Below, piece after piece: positions 1 through 8,491 of a stretch of 64,000 nt of DNA. The translations under genes and the position numbers were made by a program. The stretch comes from Caulobacter sp. Root1455 (GTDB taxonomy: Bacteria; Pseudomonadota; Alphaproteobacteria; Caulobacterales; Caulobacteraceae), in NCBI RefSeq assembly GCF_001426905.1, contig NZ_LMFQ01000026.1:124001-188000 (forward strand), given 5' to 3'. Below the pieces are notes generated by a model, which saw nothing but the letters and a program-made list of their open reading frames with translations, made no database searches and was not told the origin of the DNA. How positions within the stretch are numbered: the first letter of the stretch is position 1; every line of letters starts with the position of its first letter.

Positions 1-1
1 G

Positions 2-280
2 ATCGAGAACCTGTGGGACTGGCGCAACCGCTCGCCCCTGGCCCGCAACATCCTGACCCGCGCCCGCGGCATGGGGCTGGAGCCCCGCATCGTGGAGCAC
101 CGCCGGGTGTTCGAGGCCCTGAAGGCCCGCGACCCCGCCGCCGCCCGCCAGGCCATGCGCGACCACCTGGAGCGCGTCATCGACCACCTGCTGCACGCCA
201 CCGAGACCGAGGCCGTGGAGCGGGCCAAGCAGGAAACAGGCGCTAGGCGCAGCGCCATCGCCAAGCGCGTCGCCATCTGA
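2..280 (+). CDS. GntR/FadR-family transcriptional regulator, C-terminal part (5' truncated)
   Basis: The reading frame is open from the left edge and ends at a TGA at 278-280; the N-terminal winged helix lies outside the window. The visible 92 residues are all-helical and resemble the end of an FCD effector-binding domain: an IVEHRRVFEALKARDPAAAR segment followed by the AMRDHLERVIDHLL helix, where the HxxI/L and RxH residues usually contribute to metal and ligand binding. FadR-type regulators often control sugar-acid catabolism (UxuR and ExuR are examples), which would suit the adjacent glucuronoxylan genes, but the ligand cannot be read from this fragment. The basic tail (GARRSAIAKRVAI) is not part of the domain. 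Confidence 0.8.
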   Translation: MENLWDWRNRSPLARNILTRARGMGLEPRIVEHRRVFEALKARDPAAARQAMRDHLERVIDHLLHATETEAVERAKQETGARRSAIAKRVAI

Positions 281-326
281 CTGCGCTATCGCGGCCCGTT
301 CGGGCGATCTTCGGCTGGAGGCGGTC

Positions 327-806
327 ATGTTCGGTTTGATCTTTATGCTGCAGACGGCCCCGATCCAGGACGCGCCCTCGGCCGTGGACTCCGTGACGGT
401 CTCTCCCGAGAAGCAGGCGACCCAGCGGATGCCGCTGTGGGCCGAGAAGATCCAGCCAAGGGACTGGCCGTTCATCGGCGGCGTCGCGGACCGATCGATC
501 CTGGTGTTCGCCAAGACCGCCGCCACGCCGCCCGGATCGCCCTATCCGCGGGTCTGGATCCGCCACGAATACAGCGGCCCGCAAGCCGACGCCGCCGACG
601 GGGTCGCCCTGGCGCCCTATCGCTCGGAAAAGCTGGTCGAGGAGGTCGATTGCGGCAAGCAGCTGTTCCGCCGGCTCAAGGCCTATCGCCACGGCGACAA
701 CAATCTGGAGGGCCCGACCCAGGCCCTGGGCTTCACCGAAGCGGCCTGGACGGTTCCCGAGCCCGACACCTTCGACGCCACGATCGTCCGCGACGCCTGT
801 CTCTGA
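327..806 (+). CDS. hypothetical protein resembling surface-adhesin protein E domain
   Basis: A 159-residue protein starting at an ATG preceded by GGAGG (313-321). No clear cleavable signal peptide is seen, although the first ten residues are hydrophobic. The body has a W..R.EYSG segment, a conserved-looking DCG (E-V-D-C-G-K) and a C-terminal Cys (R-D-A-C-L). The spacing is typical of a small beta-sandwich with one disulphide, as in the bacterial surface-adhesin E-like family. That assignment is by pattern only. It stands alone between the regulator fragment and genes on the opposite strand, so context gives no function. Confidence 0.6.
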   Translation: MFGLIFMLQTAPIQDAPSAVDSVTVSPEKQATQRMPLWAEKIQPRDWPFIGGVADRSILVFAKTAATPPGSPYPRVWIRHEYSGPQADAADGVALAPYRSEKLVEEVDCGKQLFRRLKAYRHGDNNLEGPTQALGFTEAAWTVPEPDTFDATIVRDACL

Positions 807-810
807 AGAA

Positions 811-848
811 TTTTCAAGCGAAGTGGATTCCGGTTCGCGTGAAGAACC
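811..848. repeat. degenerate copy of interspersed intergenic repeat
   Basis: The stretch TTTTCAAGCGAAGTGGATTC, followed by CGGTTCGCGTGAAGAA, is closely related to the element at 52924-53006 read on the other strand, where the same TTTTCAAG/GAACTGGA/ACCGGTTCGC blocks occur. It starts five bases after the stop codon of the preceding gene. It belongs to an abundant class of alphaproteobacterial intergenic repeats, recognised here from general knowledge. Confidence 0.55.
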
Positions 849-887
849 CCGGCCTGATGCAGTCAGGTCGGGAAAGGCTCCAGGCGG

Positions 888-1355
888 CTACAGCCCCTGG
901 ATCTTCAACACGTCGGGGTCGATCGCCAGCCCGTAGAGATAGCGATGACGCGAGGCCGAGCCGCGCTTCAGCTGCTTCAACTGGGCGTTCTGCTCGTCGG
1001 TCAGCTTGAACGGCCGGTAGCCGCGCGATCGCAGACAGGACTCCAGCGCTGGCTCCAGCTGATCGGCGACGTTGTTCCACACCCGGTACTGGCTGCGCTT
1101 GGCGCTTTCCATCACCTCGAAGACGTCCTGGCCGTCCATGGCGAACACCTGGTCGACGCTCGCCACGGCAACCGGCGCGGCGCTGCCGGCCAGCCAGGCG
1201 CATTCGACCGCGTCGGTGCGGTACTGCAGGAACGAGATCCCGGGCTTGCCCCAGCTCTGGCGGTCCGGCGCGGGCTGGGCCTGGGCGGTCCCGGCCAGCG
1301 ACGCGATCTGAGCGGCGGCGGCCGCGACGGCCAACGATCGGATAAAAGGACGCAT
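888..1355 (-). CDS. hypothetical secreted protein
   Basis: 155 residues. The ATG at 1353-1355 has a strong Shine-Dalgarno (GAGGAGGC) and is followed by a signal peptide (MRPFIRSLAVAAAAAQIASL, then AGTAQAQ). The mature part has three cysteines (E-C-A-W, E-S-C-L and none near the end) and the conserved-looking stretch LESCLRSRGYRPFKLTDEQ, which is typical of small periplasmic or outer-membrane-associated alphaproteobacterial proteins of unknown function. It lies downstream of the GH115 gene on the same strand with a 56-base gap, so it may be read from that operon, but nothing in the sequence points to a carbohydrate function. Confidence 0.75.
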   Translation of the reverse strand: MRPFIRSLAVAAAAAQIASLAGTAQAQPAPDRQSWGKPGISFLQYRTDAVECAWLAGSAAPVAVASVDQVFAMDGQDVFEVMESAKRSQYRVWNNVADQLEPALESCLRSRGYRPFKLTDEQNAQLKQLKRGSASRHRYLYGLAIDPDVLKIQGL

Positions 1356-1411
1356 CTTCAGCCTCCTCGTCTCGCCCCGATTATCGCAGGGCCCGGGATC
1401 GAAACAAAGTC

Positions 1412-4255
1412 CTAGCGCCGCGCGCCCTCGACCGGGCCCAGATAGCTTTCGGGCGCCTCGCCGCGCGAGATGACCAGCCGTTCGAACACCACGCCGGGAT
1501 CCACCCGCCACAGCCGGATGCGATGGGCGCCGGCCCTGGCCGCCGTCAGCCGGATGGTCTGGACCCGGGCGTTGTCGGCCACGGCTTTCTCCCAGCTCTT
1601 CTGGCCTTCGCCCGTGCGCGTTTCGCCCTCGTGCAGGTTGGCGATCACCGGCGGCGCGTCGTCCAGCGAGACGGCGTAGCGCAGCCCGGTCCCGCCCCGG
1701 AAGTCCAGACTGGGCGCGGTGAAGACCCGCAGGTCGAAGTCGCCGGCCTGCTCCAGGTCGACGGCGTAGTCCAGGAAAGCCCCCTGCCCCGGCGCGCTGG
1801 ACGGCGCGGTCGAGGGATAGCTGGCGACGCCCGACAGGGTCCGGCCCAGGCCCGGGATCGTCGTCCACGCCACCCCGCCCGCGCCGGTCGCGGCGACGTG
1901 ATGCTCGGCCTCGATGGCCAGCGGGCCGCCGGCCTCGACGAAGGCGCCCTTGGCGACCTTGCGTCGCGCGCCGTCGACGACCGCCGTGACGACCACCGTC
2001 TGGTCATCCGGACCCGTGATGGTGATCGGAACGCGGCGCGCGCCCGTCGGGGCGGCCTTCCAGTCGACCGATACCTCCAGCCGCGTGTCGCCGTTGGCGG
2101 CGGCTGGGCCGGAAGCCACCTTAACCCAGGGCTCGCCGGCCTTGGCGGTGAAGGCCAGGGGCGCGGCGCCCCGATTGAACACGTCGATCCAGCGGCTTGC
2201 GGCGCCGTCGCGGGCCAGGGTCGGCAGGTCGGCGGCGGCGGCCACCGCCTCGGCCCGTCCCTCGACCGCGACGCCCCAGCCAGGCGCGGCCTTCACGGCC
2301 GCCGTCGCGGGCATGACGTTGGTCGGCGGCTGCTGCCAATAGGTGTAGCCGATGTGGGTCTGGCTCATCATCTTGCGCCACTTGCCGCCCGCCAGGTCCT
2401 CGTCCCACTGGCGGACCAGCTCGGCGTCGCGGGCGAACAGCGCCTGGACCTTGGCCGCCTGGTCATTGGCCGCCGCCCGGCCCTGCGCCGCGTAGAGCCT
2501 GTTGCGGCCGGCGGCGATATAGAGCCGGGTGTGGTTGGCGCTGGCCTGGATCGGGAACCAGACCAGCTGGAAGAAGGCGTCGTCCTGGTCCTTGGGCAGC
2601 ACCCGACGCAACACGTCGGCGCGCCGCTCCAGGTCGGCCCACTCGGCCTCGACCCGCTCGGCCTCGCGGAAATTGACCAGGCTGAAGGTCGAGCCGTCGA
2701 TCAGCTCGGGCTTGCGCCGGGCGTTCAGCCGCGTGTAGCCGTCCAGCAGGGCGGCGATCTCGTCGGCGTGCTCGGGCCCGAACTGGGCGGCGGCCCAGTC
2801 GCGCGTGAAGCCCGACATCTTCCCGACCGTCATGGCGTCCGGATCCCAGGCCATGTCGAGGAAGAACGCGATGGGCAGCTCCATCGGCTTGAGGTCGCCG
2901 ACATTGACGATCCACAGCCGGTCGGCGCCGTAGTCCCGGGCCAGCTTCATCTGCTCCCAGGTGCGCGAGACCTGGTTGGTGTTGAGCCACTTGTAGTTCC
3001 GCGGCCCGCCCACATAGTCGAAATGGTAGTAGACGCCGTAGCCGCCCGGCCGGGTCTTGCCCGGTTCGGGAAGCCGGCGGATGTCGCCCCAATTGTCGTC
3101 CGAGAACAGCAGGGTCACGTCATCGGGCACGCGCATGCCGGCGTCGTAATAGTCCTGCACCTCCTTGTAGAGCGCCCAGACCTGCGGGGTGTTTTCTGGA
3201 GCTTTTCCAGTCACTTCGCCGATGATCTTGCGCTGGTCGGCGACGATGGACTCCAGCAGCTGGGTGGCCGTGCCCTGGGTCATCGGCTCGTCGCCGTCGC
3301 CGCGCATGCCCACCGTGACCAGGCTCTCGTTGGCCCCCAGACGCTTGACGCCCTCGCGCCAGAAGTCCCGCAGCGCCTCGGGGTTCTTGGCGTAGTCCCA
3401 CGGCCCCTGGCCGTAGCGCTCCCACTCGACGTGGGCGCGGCCCAACGGCTCGTGGTGCGACGTGCCCAGCACCACGCCGTATTCGTCGGCCAGCGGCGCG
3501 CTCAGGGGGTCGTCGTCATAGATCGACTTGCCCCACATGGCCGGCCACAGGAAGTTGCCCTTCAGGCGCAAGGTCAGCTCGTAGACCTTGGCGTAGAAGT
3601 CGTGGTTCACCCCGCCAAACCGGACCTTGGCCCAGCCCGACAGGGCCGGGTCCTCGTCGTTGAGGAAGATGCCGCGATACTTGACCGCCGGCTTTTGCAC
3701 GCGGCGGCCGGCGGCGACATAGGCCTGGTCCTTGACCGGGATCGGCGTGTCGGCCCACCAGCTCCACGGCGAGACGCCGGCCCGCTCGATCAGATCATAG
3801 GCCCCGAAGATCGTGCCGCGCTTGTCGGCTCCAGCGATGACCAGGGCCCGGGCCACGCCCGGGCGCGGATTCTCGACCACCTGCTGGACGAAGGCCTCCC
3901 ACTGGCCGCCGACGCCGGTCGCGTCGAGCTTGCCGGAGGCGATCAGGGCGTCGATCGCGGCGCTCTTGCCGATGGTGCCGATGATCACGACCGGCGCGTC
4001 CTTGGCCGGCTCGGCCTCGGCCGACAGCTTGGCGAGGTCGCCGCGGACGTCGTTGACCGCCCGCAGCACGCCGGGCCAGTCGGTGATGTCGGTCTCGATC
4101 CGCGCCGAACGCCCCTGGGCGATCAGCGGAAAGGCGCCGGCCGCCGGCGCCGCGGTGATCGCCGCGGGCTCGGCGGCGCGCGCGGGCGCGGCGATGGCCA
4201 CGCCGACCGCCAGGACGGCGGCCAGGGCCAGAGCGGAAATCGCGGCGCGGATCAT
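1412..4255 (-). CDS. GH115 xylan alpha-1,2-glucuronidase, secreted
   Basis: 947 residues with a signal peptide (cleavage near APARAAEPA). The core shows hallmarks of glycoside hydrolase family 115: GIFLNDEDPALSGWAKVRFG around residue 200, LRLKGNFLWPAMWGKSIYDD, then LGTSHHEPLGRAHVEWERYG. The C-terminal third is beta-rich and matches the accessory C-terminal domain known in this family. GH115 enzymes remove (4-O-methyl)glucuronic acid from both internal and terminal xylose of glucuronoxylan, normally in the periplasm or outside the cell. The gene is 154 bases downstream of the GH3 gene on the same strand and probably shares its promoter, although a palindromic repeat separates them. Family assignment is firm; substrate is inferred from the family. 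Confidence 0.93.
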   Translation of the reverse strand: MIRAAISALALAAVLAVGVAIAAPARAAEPAAITAAPAAGAFPLIAQGRSARIETDITDWPGVLRAVNDVRGDLAKLSAEAEPAKDAPVVIIGTIGKSAAIDALIASGKLDATGVGGQWEAFVQQVVENPRPGVARALVIAGADKRGTIFGAYDLIERAGVSPWSWWADTPIPVKDQAYVAAGRRVQKPAVKYRGIFLNDEDPALSGWAKVRFGGVNHDFYAKVYELTLRLKGNFLWPAMWGKSIYDDDPLSAPLADEYGVVLGTSHHEPLGRAHVEWERYGQGPWDYAKNPEALRDFWREGVKRLGANESLVTVGMRGDGDEPMTQGTATQLLESIVADQRKIIGEVTGKAPENTPQVWALYKEVQDYYDAGMRVPDDVTLLFSDDNWGDIRRLPEPGKTRPGGYGVYYHFDYVGGPRNYKWLNTNQVSRTWEQMKLARDYGADRLWIVNVGDLKPMELPIAFFLDMAWDPDAMTVGKMSGFTRDWAAAQFGPEHADEIAALLDGYTRLNARRKPELIDGSTFSLVNFREAERVEAEWADLERRADVLRRVLPKDQDDAFFQLVWFPIQASANHTRLYIAAGRNRLYAAQGRAAANDQAAKVQALFARDAELVRQWDEDLAGGKWRKMMSQTHIGYTYWQQPPTNVMPATAAVKAAPGWGVAVEGRAEAVAAAADLPTLARDGAASRWIDVFNRGAAPLAFTAKAGEPWVKVASGPAAANGDTRLEVSVDWKAAPTGARRVPITITGPDDQTVVVTAVVDGARRKVAKGAFVEAGGPLAIEAEHHVAATGAGGVAWTTIPGLGRTLSGVASYPSTAPSSAPGQGAFLDYAVDLEQAGDFDLRVFTAPSLDFRGGTGLRYAVSLDDAPPVIANLHEGETRTGEGQKSWEKAVADNARVQTIRLTAARAGAHRIRLWRVDPGVVFERLVISRGEAPESYLGPVEGARR

Positions 4256-4274
4256 GGGTTGGGCTCTCCGTGCA

Positions 4275-4408
4275 AGGCGACGCCCCCTCCGTCACGCGGC
4301 TGCGCCGCGCGCCACCTCCCCCGTTTCACGGGTGAGGAGAGTCTTCTCCTCCCCTGCGCAGCAGCGGAGGTGGCGCGGCGCGACGCGCCGTGACGGAGGG
4401 GCGTCCCT
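4275..4408. repeat. intergenic palindromic repeat between GH3 and GH115 genes
   Basis: GACGCCCCCTCCGTCACG at the left is mirrored by CGTGACGGAGGGGCGTCCC at the right, with inner blocks CCACCTCCCCCGTTTCACG and GGAGGTGGCGCG. Read as RNA the whole 134 bases folds into a long imperfect hairpin. Related blocks (CCACCTCCCCCGTTTTACGG and GTGACGGAGGGGGCG) recur at 37427-37552. Lying inside an operon, it could act as an mRNA-stability element. Confidence 0.75.
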
Positions 4409-4409
4409 A

Positions 4410-6821
4410 CTAGGCGACGACCGTCAGCGTCGCAGGCTTCAGCTGGGCCGAGTTCGGGCCCGACAGCAGGGTGAACTTGCCCGGCTCGACGACGCGCTTC
4501 ATCTCCAGGTTCCACAGCGACAGGTCCAGCGGCGAAACCTCGAAGGTGACCGTGGTCTTGGCGCCGGGCGCCAGGGTCACGCGCTTGAAGTGCTTCAGCT
4601 CCAGCAACGGACGGGTCACCGAGGCGGCCTCGTCGTGGATGTAGAGCTGGACCACCTCGTCGCCGGCGACCTTGCCGGTGTTGGTCACGTCGACCTCGAC
4701 CTTGACGCTCTCGTTGGCGCCGATCTCGGCCTTGGCCGGGCGCGGAGCCGAGATGTCGAAGGTGGTGTAGGACAGGCCGAAACCGAACGGATAGAGCGGC
4801 GTCGTCTCGTCGAACAGATAGCCCCGACGCGAGGTGGGCTTGCGGTTGTAGTAGATCGGCAGCTGGCCCACGTCGCGGGCGATGCTGACCGGCAGCTTGC
4901 CGCCCGGATTGGCCCGGCCGAACAGGATGTCGGCGGCGGCGTTGCCGGTTTCCTGGCCCAGGTACCAGCCCTCGACCAGGGCGTCGGCGCGTTCGGCCAA
5001 CAGGTTGACCGACAACGGCCGGCCGTTGAGCAGAAACACGACGGTGGGCTTGCCCAGGTCGAAGATCGCCTTGGCCAGGTCGTTCTGCTGGCCCACCAGG
5101 TCCAGGCTGTCGCGGTCGCCCAGATGGTTGTCGCCCCAGCCCTCGCGGCTGGTCTGCTCGTTGTCCCCCAGCACCATGACGATGACGTCGGCCTTCCTGG
5201 CCACCTCGACGGCCTCGGCGATCAGCTTGGCGTTGACGGCCGGGTCGACCAGCTTGACCTCGTCGGCGGCCCACACGCGGCTTTCGGTGATGCGCACGGC
5301 CTCGGCGTAGTCGAGCGTGAAGCCGCTGGTCTTGGCCTCGGCCTGCAGGCCGTCGAAGATCGACACCACGTGGCGCGGCACGTCGCTGTAGCCGCCGATC
5401 GGCGTGTCCTTGGCATGGGTGCCCAGCAGGGCCATGCGCTTGAACTTCGAGGGGTCGAGCGGCAGCAGGCCCTTGTCGTTCTTCAGCAGCACCACCGCCT
5501 TGCGGGCGGCTTCGCGGGCCAGGGCGATGGCGTCGGGCGTGGCGGTCTTGGCGTCGGCCGTCTTCTCGTCGGCATAGGGGTTCTCGAACAGCCCCCCGTC
5601 GAACTTCATCTCCAGCACCCGGGCCACGGCCACGTCGACCGTCGCCTGCGGAATGCGCCCCGACTTCACCAGTTCGGGGATCAGCACATAGGCCTCGCCG
5701 TCCGGCAGCTCGACATCGACGCCGGCGTTCAGGGCCATCACGGCCGTGTCCGCGAGGCTGTCGGTCAGCTTGTGGCGGGCGATCAGTTCCTTGATCGCGA
5801 AATAGTCGCTCTGGACCGAACCCTTGTAGCCCCACTCGTTACGCAGGATGTCGGTCAGCAGCCAGTGGTTGGCGTGGGACGGCACCCCGTCGATCTCGTT
5901 GTACGACGGCATGACCGAGCGCACCGGCAGCTCCTTCACCGCCCGTTCGAACGGCGGGAAGAAGTTCTCGCGCAGGGTGCGCTCGGCGATCTGGGCCGGG
6001 CCCACATTGGTGCCGTTCTCGGGCTGGCCGTGGCCGGTCATGTGCTTGAGGGTGACGAACACCTTGTCGGGCGCCAGCGGCAGGGTCTTGCCCTGGAAGC
6101 CGCGGATCGCCGCCAGGCCGATCTCGGCGCACAGATGCGGATCCTCGCCGTAGGTCTCCTCGATACGGCCCCAGCGCGGGTCGCGGGCCACGTCGACCAC
6201 CGGGGCCAGGGCCAAGTTGGAGCCGCGGGCGCGCATCTCGCGGGCGGCGACGGCGAAGACCTTCTCGGTCATCTCGGTGTCGAAGGTCGAGGCCAGGGCG
6301 ATGGCCTGCGGGAAGCTGGTGGCGTCGCGCGCGACATAACCGTGCAGGGCCTCGTCGTGCATCAACATCGGAATGCCCAGGCGGGTCTTCTCCATCGCCC
6401 ACTTCTGGGCGGCGTTGATGTAGCGCGCGGTTTCCTTGGCGTTGCGGTTGACCGAGCCGTCGTCGGCGCCGGCGGCGGCGTCGACCACCGTGGCGGGCTT
6501 CAGGCCCTTGCGGTCGGTCGGGCGCGAGATCTGGCCCAGGCCGTTGGGGAAGTTCTTGCTGGCCTCCGTGGGCGAGAAGTCGCCGCTGGGAGTCTGGATC
6601 TTGGCCTTGGTCAGCCAGATGCCGATCAGCTGGGCGGCCTTCTCTTCCAGCGTCATGCGCGAGAGCAGATCGCGCACGCGCAGTTCGACCGGCTGGGTCG
6701 GATCCTTGTACAGCGGCTTGCCGGAAGCGGGCGCGGCGGCGCGGGCCAGGGTCGAGGAGGCGGCCGCCAAGGCGGCCAGGCTGACGCCGAGCGTGCGGCG
6801 AGTGACGGCGGTCTGGCTCAT
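4410..6821 (-). CDS. GH3 family beta-glycosidase (beta-xylosidase/beta-glucosidase)
   Basis: 803 residues. The N-terminus carries a twin-arginine-like signal (V-T-R-R-T-L-G-V-S followed by an Ala-rich hydrophobic stretch), suggesting Tat export to the periplasm. The GH3 N-terminal barrel is clear (GIPMLMHDEALHG, DVARDPRWGRIEETYGEDP). The presumed nucleophile is the Asp in GYKGSVQSDYFAIKEL. The alpha/beta sandwich (VVLLKNDKGLLPLD) and a C-terminal fibronectin-III-like domain (YPFGFGLSYTTF onwards) follow, in normal family order and length. Next to GH115 it most likely releases xylose from xylo-oligosaccharides, but sequence alone does not separate xylosidase from glucosidase activity. It is the first gene of the leftward operon; an operator-like palindrome lies upstream at 6933. 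Confidence 0.93.
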   Translation of the reverse strand: MSQTAVTRRTLGVSLAALAAASSTLARAAAPASGKPLYKDPTQPVELRVRDLLSRMTLEEKAAQLIGIWLTKAKIQTPSGDFSPTEASKNFPNGLGQISRPTDRKGLKPATVVDAAAGADDGSVNRNAKETARYINAAQKWAMEKTRLGIPMLMHDEALHGYVARDATSFPQAIALASTFDTEMTEKVFAVAAREMRARGSNLALAPVVDVARDPRWGRIEETYGEDPHLCAEIGLAAIRGFQGKTLPLAPDKVFVTLKHMTGHGQPENGTNVGPAQIAERTLRENFFPPFERAVKELPVRSVMPSYNEIDGVPSHANHWLLTDILRNEWGYKGSVQSDYFAIKELIARHKLTDSLADTAVMALNAGVDVELPDGEAYVLIPELVKSGRIPQATVDVAVARVLEMKFDGGLFENPYADEKTADAKTATPDAIALAREAARKAVVLLKNDKGLLPLDPSKFKRMALLGTHAKDTPIGGYSDVPRHVVSIFDGLQAEAKTSGFTLDYAEAVRITESRVWAADEVKLVDPAVNAKLIAEAVEVARKADVIVMVLGDNEQTSREGWGDNHLGDRDSLDLVGQQNDLAKAIFDLGKPTVVFLLNGRPLSVNLLAERADALVEGWYLGQETGNAAADILFGRANPGGKLPVSIARDVGQLPIYYNRKPTSRRGYLFDETTPLYPFGFGLSYTTFDISAPRPAKAEIGANESVKVEVDVTNTGKVAGDEVVQLYIHDEAASVTRPLLELKHFKRVTLAPGAKTTVTFEVSPLDLSLWNLEMKRVVEPGKFTLLSGPNSAQLKPATLTVVA

Positions 6822-6932
6822 GATCTTTTCGTTTCCCCACGAATGGAACGGACCGTCGAACGGTCGATGGCGGCGTTGGTCGCCGACGTTGAGGACAGTA
6901 TGGAAGGTGAGGTCAGACCACTCAAGTTTTTT

Positions 6933-6948
6933 ATGGTACCGGTCTCAT
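6933..6948. promoter_or_regulatory. LacI-type operator candidate in GH3/SGNH divergent promoter
   Basis: ATGGTACCGGTCTCAT is an ATG-NN-ACCGGT-NN-CAT palindrome lying between two divergent genes (GH3 leftward, SGNH hydrolase rightward), in an AT-rich patch (CAAGTTTTTTATGGTACC). The same ACCGGT core flanked by ATGAC and TTCCAT appears upstream of genes at 8492, 20423 and 52108. LacI-family repressors typically bind such CG-centred palindromes. The regulator is not in this window. Confidence 0.6.
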
Positions 6949-7009
6949 TTCCTCGCCTAGGATCGAGGCGAACAAGCAAGACCCCTCGTCGGAAGGGCTG
7001 GAGGAAACA

Positions 7010-8275
7010 TTGGATATCGGAAAACGGGCCCTGGTCGGGCTGGCGATCGCTGTTTCGATCGGCGCCGCCCCCCTCTCGATCGCCCAGGCCGCCGCGGCCA
7101 AGACGCCGGAAGCCGAGCGCTGGGTGGGGTCCTGGGCCTCGTCCCAGATGATTCCGGCGGCCAAGGACGCCCTGCCCGCCGCCGACGTCACCGACGGCAC
7201 GCTGCGCCAGACCCTGAGGCTCAGCACCGGCGGCGGCAAGATTCGCGTGCGACTGTCCAACGCCTTCGGGACCGAGCCGCTGAAGCTGTCGGGCGTCCAC
7301 GTCGCCCTGACCGTTGCGTCCGGCTCGGCCCGCATCGACCCGGCCAGCGACCGCGCCCTGGCCTTCCTCGGCCGCCCCGACGTGATCATTCCGGCCGGCG
7401 CTGAATATCTGTCCGACCCGATCGACTTCCCGGCCGCGCCCCTGGCGAACCTGGCGATCACGATCCGCTTCGACGGCGCGCCCCCCGTCCAGCAGACCAG
7501 CCATCCGGGCTCGCGCACCACCTCGTGGTTCGGGGCCGGCGACCAGCTGGCGGCCGCCGAGCTGACCGGCGCCAAGTCGGTGGAACGCTGGTTCCAGATC
7601 TCCGGCGTCGACGTGCTGCGTCCGGCCGGCGCCAGCCTGGTGACGTTCGGCGACTCGATCACCGACGGTCACGGCGTCACCACCAACGGCGACAATCGCT
7701 GGCCCGACATCCTGGCCGCCCGCCTGCAGGCCGATCCGCGCACCAAGGGCGTGGGCGTTCTGAACGCCGGCATCGGCGGCAACCGGCTGCTGCTGGACGG
7801 CCTGGGCCCCAACGCCATGGCCCGCTTCGAGCGCGACGTGCTGAACCAGGCCGGCGTCAAGTACGTCATCGTGCTGGAGGGCGTGAACGACCTGGGCACG
7901 CTGACCCGCGACAAGCCCGCCAGCCCCGAGGTCCATGCCGCCCTGGTGGCCCGGATGATCGCCTCGTACGACCAGATGATCCGTCGCGCCCGCGAGCGCG
8001 GGATCAAGATCTACGGCGCCACCGTCATGCCCTACGGCGGCTCGGGCTACTACCATCCCGACGCGGCCAACGAGCAGGACCGCCAGGCGATCAACGCCTG
8101 GATCCGCACGCCCGGCCGCTTCGACGCGGTGATCGACTTCGACAAGTTGACGCGCGATCCGGCCAATCCCAACCGCCTGGCGCCCGCCTTCGATTCCAAC
8201 GACGGCCTGCATCCCGGGCCGGGCGGCTACAAGGCCATGGGCGAAGCGGTGCCGCTGGGCCTGTTCGTCCCCTGA
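7010..8275 (+). CDS. secreted SGNH/GDSL hydrolase (esterase-like)
   Basis: 421 residues from a TTG start with GGAGG eight bases upstream; no ATG gives a better start because the signal peptide (IGKRALVGLAIAVSIGAAPL) begins right after it. An N-terminal beta-rich domain of about 190 residues precedes the SGNH domain, whose four blocks are visible: block I FGDSITDG (nucleophile Ser), Gly in GIGGNRLL, Asn in EGVNDLG, and DGLHPGPGGY with the catalytic Asp/His. Such enzymes in hemicellulose loci are often carbohydrate acetyl esterases, so removal of acetyl groups from xylan is a reasonable inference. It is divergent from the GH3/GH115 operon and shares the operator-like palindrome at 6933. Confidence 0.88.
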   Translation: MDIGKRALVGLAIAVSIGAAPLSIAQAAAAKTPEAERWVGSWASSQMIPAAKDALPAADVTDGTLRQTLRLSTGGGKIRVRLSNAFGTEPLKLSGVHVALTVASGSARIDPASDRALAFLGRPDVIIPAGAEYLSDPIDFPAAPLANLAITIRFDGAPPVQQTSHPGSRTTSWFGAGDQLAAAELTGAKSVERWFQISGVDVLRPAGASLVTFGDSITDGHGVTTNGDNRWPDILAARLQADPRTKGVGVLNAGIGGNRLLLDGLGPNAMARFERDVLNQAGVKYVIVLEGVNDLGTLTRDKPASPEVHAALVARMIASYDQMIRRARERGIKIYGATVMPYGGSGYYHPDAANEQDRQAINAWIRTPGRFDAVIDFDKLTRDPANPNRLAPAFDSNDGLHPGPGGYKAMGEAVPLGLFVP

Positions 8276-8289
8276 GAGAGCGCCTTCAG

Positions 8290-8328
8290 GCGGCCGTCAC
8301 CCCCGCTTCCGGCGAGACTGACGGCCGC
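8290..8328 (+). terminator. hairpin downstream of SGNH hydrolase gene
   Basis: GCGGCCGTCA and TGACGGCCGC form a perfect 10-base-pair stem with a 19-base loop, 15 bases past the stop codon. There is no U-run, so it may be a weak or Rho-assisted terminator, or a 3' stability hairpin. Confidence 0.5.
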
Positions 8329-8440
8329 GGCCGAGCCTTCGCCGGGGGACGGCGTGCTGCACTTTGACCCGGTTCCCAAAACCCTCTCGCACGGAAACAA
8401 ACCTGCAATATCTAGGCCGTAAGTCTTGGCGCCGCTGGAA

Positions 8441-8461
8441 TGACACCGGTTTCCATAACAG
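8441..8461. promoter_or_regulatory. LacI-type operator upstream of the 1259-residue LamG protein gene
   Basis: The 20 bases GACACCGGTTTCCATAACAG (8442-8461) are identical to 20373-20392 upstream of the aldose epimerase gene. The similarity extends downstream, where both have GAGCGAT at nearly the same distance before the Shine-Dalgarno and ATG. The core ACCGGT sits in an imperfect inverted repeat (TGACACCGGTTTCCA). It ends 31 bases before the start codon, so a repressor bound here would block transcription. Confidence 0.7.
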
Positions 8462-8491
8462 ACTCGAAACGAGCGATTTCAGGGAGGGCGA

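Noticed and set aside
1523..7151. Very long open frames antisense to the GH115 and GH3 genes
   Set aside because: They mirror real genes, are Arg/Gly/Asp-rich and lack any recognisable domain; this is usual in GC-rich DNA.
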